Origin: Hydrogenophaga sp.
GTDB taxonomy: Bacteria; Pseudomonadota; Gammaproteobacteria; Burkholderiales; Burkholderiaceae_C
Reading direction: 5' to 3'
Length of the DNA: 64,000 bases
Assembly: GCF_030373245.1 (NCBI RefSeq)
Contig: NZ_JAUCZF010000007.1
Location: 122,489 to 186,488 of the forward strand
This document shows positions 62,572 to 64,000 of the stretch, piece by piece (position 1 is the first letter of the stretch; each line of letters begins with the position of its first letter). A program made the translations under genes and the position numbers. The notes under the pieces are model-generated. The model was not told the origin of the DNA. It saw only the letters and a program-made list of their open reading frames with translations, and made no database searches.

Positions 62572-63591
62572 ATGTCCAGTCCGACACCATTGAAATTCCT
62601 GATGCCTGGCTGGTTTTCGGTGGTCATGGGTCTGTGTGGCCTGACCCTGGCCTGGCACAACGCGGGTCCTGTGCTGGGCGAGATGGCCACCGGCATCGCC
62701 CTGGTGCTGGGTCTGCTGTCGGCGCTGGTGTTCGGGGTGCTGCTGGTCGCGTCGGTGGTGCGCTGGCAGCGCTACCCCGCCGCACTGGCCGAAGACTTGC
62801 GCCACCCGGTGCGCCACGCGTTTGTGGCGGCGTTTCCGGTGTCGGTGCTCTTGTTGGCCGCGGTGGGCGTCGCGCTCTCGGGGCCGAACCCGGTGTGGAA
62901 CGGCCTGTGGTGGCTGGGTGTGTTGACCCAGCTCTGGGCCACGGTCTGGGTGCTGGGGCGCTGGCTGGCGCCGGTGACACCGGGACAAGGCCCAGGCAAC
63001 ACAGGCCTGTGGCCAGCGGTCACGCCGGTGCTGCTGATCCCGGTGGTCGGCAATGTGGTGGTGCCCCTGGCAGGTCTGCCGCTGGGGCACGAGGCCTGGT
63101 CGGCAGCGCAGATGGGAATCGGCGCTTTCTTCTGGCCCATCGTGCTGGCGCTGGTGCTGGTGCGCCGCATCGCGCACAGCCCGGTGCCCGACCGCATCCT
63201 GCCGGCCTGGTTCATCACCCTGGCGCCGCCGGCCGTGATCGGCATCGTGCTCCTGCAGTGGCAGGCGCCGCTGCCGCTGGTGCTGGCGCTCTGGGGCGTG
63301 GGGCTGTTCACCCTGTTGTGGTTGCTACCCATGCTGCGCCGCATCGCCGGCCAGCCGTTTGGCCTGGCGTTCTGGGCACTGTCGTTCCCGCTGGCCGCAC
63401 TTTGCACCCTCACCCTCAAGCTCGCCGCGCTGCAGCCGGGCAGCGGCGCCTGGCAGACCGGGGCTATGGTCCTGCTGGCCATCACCTCCATCGTTGTGCT
63501 GTGGCTGGGCTTTGCCACGGTGCGCGGCCTGCGCGACGGCACGCTGCTCGCGCCAGAGCCGCTGGCCAACATCCAGCCTGTGGCGGCATGA
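62572..63591 (+). CDS. TDT/SLAC1-family transporter
   Basis: A 339-residue ten-helix membrane protein of the tellurite-resistance/dicarboxylate transporter (TehA/SLAC1) family; the segment FLMPGWFSVVMGLCGLTLAW opens the first helix and DRILPAWFITLAPPAVIGIV is the typical middle motif. Relatives are anion channels or exporters for chloride, nitrate, sulfite or malate. Within this operon a sulfite or similar anion is plausible. The stop overlaps the regulator's start (ATGA). Confidence 0.85.
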   Translation: MSSPTPLKFLMPGWFSVVMGLCGLTLAWHNAGPVLGEMATGIALVLGLLSALVFGVLLVASVVRWQRYPAALAEDLRHPVRHAFVAAFPVSVLLLAAVGVALSGPNPVWNGLWWLGVLTQLWATVWVLGRWLAPVTPGQGPGNTGLWPAVTPVLLIPVVGNVVVPLAGLPLGHEAWSAAQMGIGAFFWPIVLALVLVRRIAHSPVPDRILPAWFITLAPPAVIGIVLLQWQAPLPLVLALWGVGLFTLLWLLPMLRRIAGQPFGLAFWALSFPLAALCTLTLKLAALQPGSGAWQTGAMVLLAITSIVVLWLGFATVRGLRDGTLLAPEPLANIQPVAA

Positions 63592-63914
63592 AACCAGCGC
63601 CCTTGCCCCAGTCCGAACCCACCCGCGCGGCGACCCTGCCAGCCGAACGCAAGGCCGACCTGCTGCACCGCCTGCGCCGCGCCGAAGGCCAGGTGCGCGG
63701 CCTGCAGCGCCTGCTGGAAGAAGGCGCCGACTGCGCCCGCATCGCGCAGCAACTGCTGGCCACGCGCCACGCGCTGGACAGCACCTACGTGCGGCTCAAC
63801 CTGTCGGTGGCCGAGCAGGAACTCGCCACCGGCCAGTGTGAGGGCGGCGTCAGCCCGGCGGCCGTGGTCGAGGTGCTGGACCGGCTGCAGACGCGGCTGG
63901 GGCGGTCGCGTTGA
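63588..63914 (+). CDS. CsoR/FrmR-family (DUF156) repressor lacking the standard ligand set
   Basis: A 108-residue helical repressor of the CsoR/RcnR/CstR family: RKADLLHRLRRAEGQVRGLQ is the hallmark of helix 1, and C49 (EGADCARIAQQ) is the conserved first ligand. Where CsoR has His and Cys (C+25 and C+29) this protein has V74 and E78, so neither the copper site of CsoR nor the second thiol of CstR is in place; another cysteine lies at C84. It may sense a thiol-reactive compound or persulfide by C49 with C84. A matching operator palindrome lies at the operon promoter (57781). Confidence 0.82.
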   Translation: MKPAPLPQSEPTRAATLPAERKADLLHRLRRAEGQVRGLQRLLEEGADCARIAQQLLATRHALDSTYVRLNLSVAEQELATGQCEGGVSPAAVVEVLDRLQTRLGRSR

Positions 63915-63947
63915 GACCATTGACGGCTGGCTGACCGGATTCGACCT

Positions 63948-64000
63948 ATTGTGTTGAAAAACTCCGCTGAGCCTCAATTCTGGCCCGCGGTTTGCATGCC
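63948..64000 (+). mobile_element. Left end of a second element with the same terminal repeat
   Basis: ATTGTGTTGAAAAACTC at 63948-63964 is identical to the terminal repeats of the MITE-like element at 45295. The sequence beyond it differs. It may be the left end of the full-length insertion sequence that mobilises the MITE, cut by the window edge. Confidence 0.5.

Overview
The window looks like chromosome of a Burkholderiales bacterium, most likely a Comamonadaceae member close to Hydrogenophaga. The basis is its high GC and codon use, a methionine synthase encoded as two separate polypeptides, an S-adenosylhomocysteine riboswitch, and GC-rich intergenic palindromes in both orientations. Genus level is inference; no rRNA or tRNA gene was recognised.

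Layout. 1-5.4 kb: the 3' end of the homocysteine-binding half of metH, a TerC-family membrane protein, ketopantoate reductase, a cyclic-nucleotide-binding protein and a NarX/NarL-like two-component pair. 5.5-11.2 kb: a nitrate/cyanate-type ABC transporter with two paralogous Tat-type binding proteins, permease and ATPase, followed by cyanase. Each binding-protein gene has its own sigma-54 promoter and an upstream dyad. 11.3-14.9 kb: an NTF2-like protein, two pirins and an RlmN-like radical SAM enzyme. 14.9-19.0 kb (minus strand): rhodanese, OsmC-like protein, acyl-CoA-dehydrogenase-like flavoprotein and a rubredoxin/FAD reductase fusion.

19.1-22.3 kb is an integron-type gene-cassette array without an integrase: four attC sites separate a membrane protein, a P-loop kinase-like protein, an unknown protein, a GNAT acetyltransferase and a broken metallopeptidase-like gene. 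22.4-37.6 kb is mostly ordinary metabolism: glyoxalase-fold proteins, a zeta-toxin-like kinase with a small partner, a PQQ-type sugar dehydrogenase, a sigma-54 activator, the SAH-riboswitch-controlled C-terminal half of metH, gamma-glutamyltransferase, a mutarotase, an AEC transporter and a glutaredoxin.

38.0-45.7 kb is the main accessory island: an RHS polymorphic toxin with its immunity gene, a displaced second toxin tip (AHH nuclease) with its own immunity gene, a third fragment of the shared RHS repeat, a MITE-like element with target duplication, and a 3'-truncated comM at the island edge.

46.6-64 kb returns to core functions: NtrC/sigma-54-type control of glnK-amtB, glycolate oxidase subunits glcE-glcF followed by an lrgAB pair, glutathione peroxidase, a degenerate receiver protein, lplT divergent from alr, and an RND efflux/DUF2892/TDT-channel/CsoR-family operon with a 14-bp palindrome in its promoter. 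The last bases match the MITE terminal repeat, so another element probably starts at the right edge.
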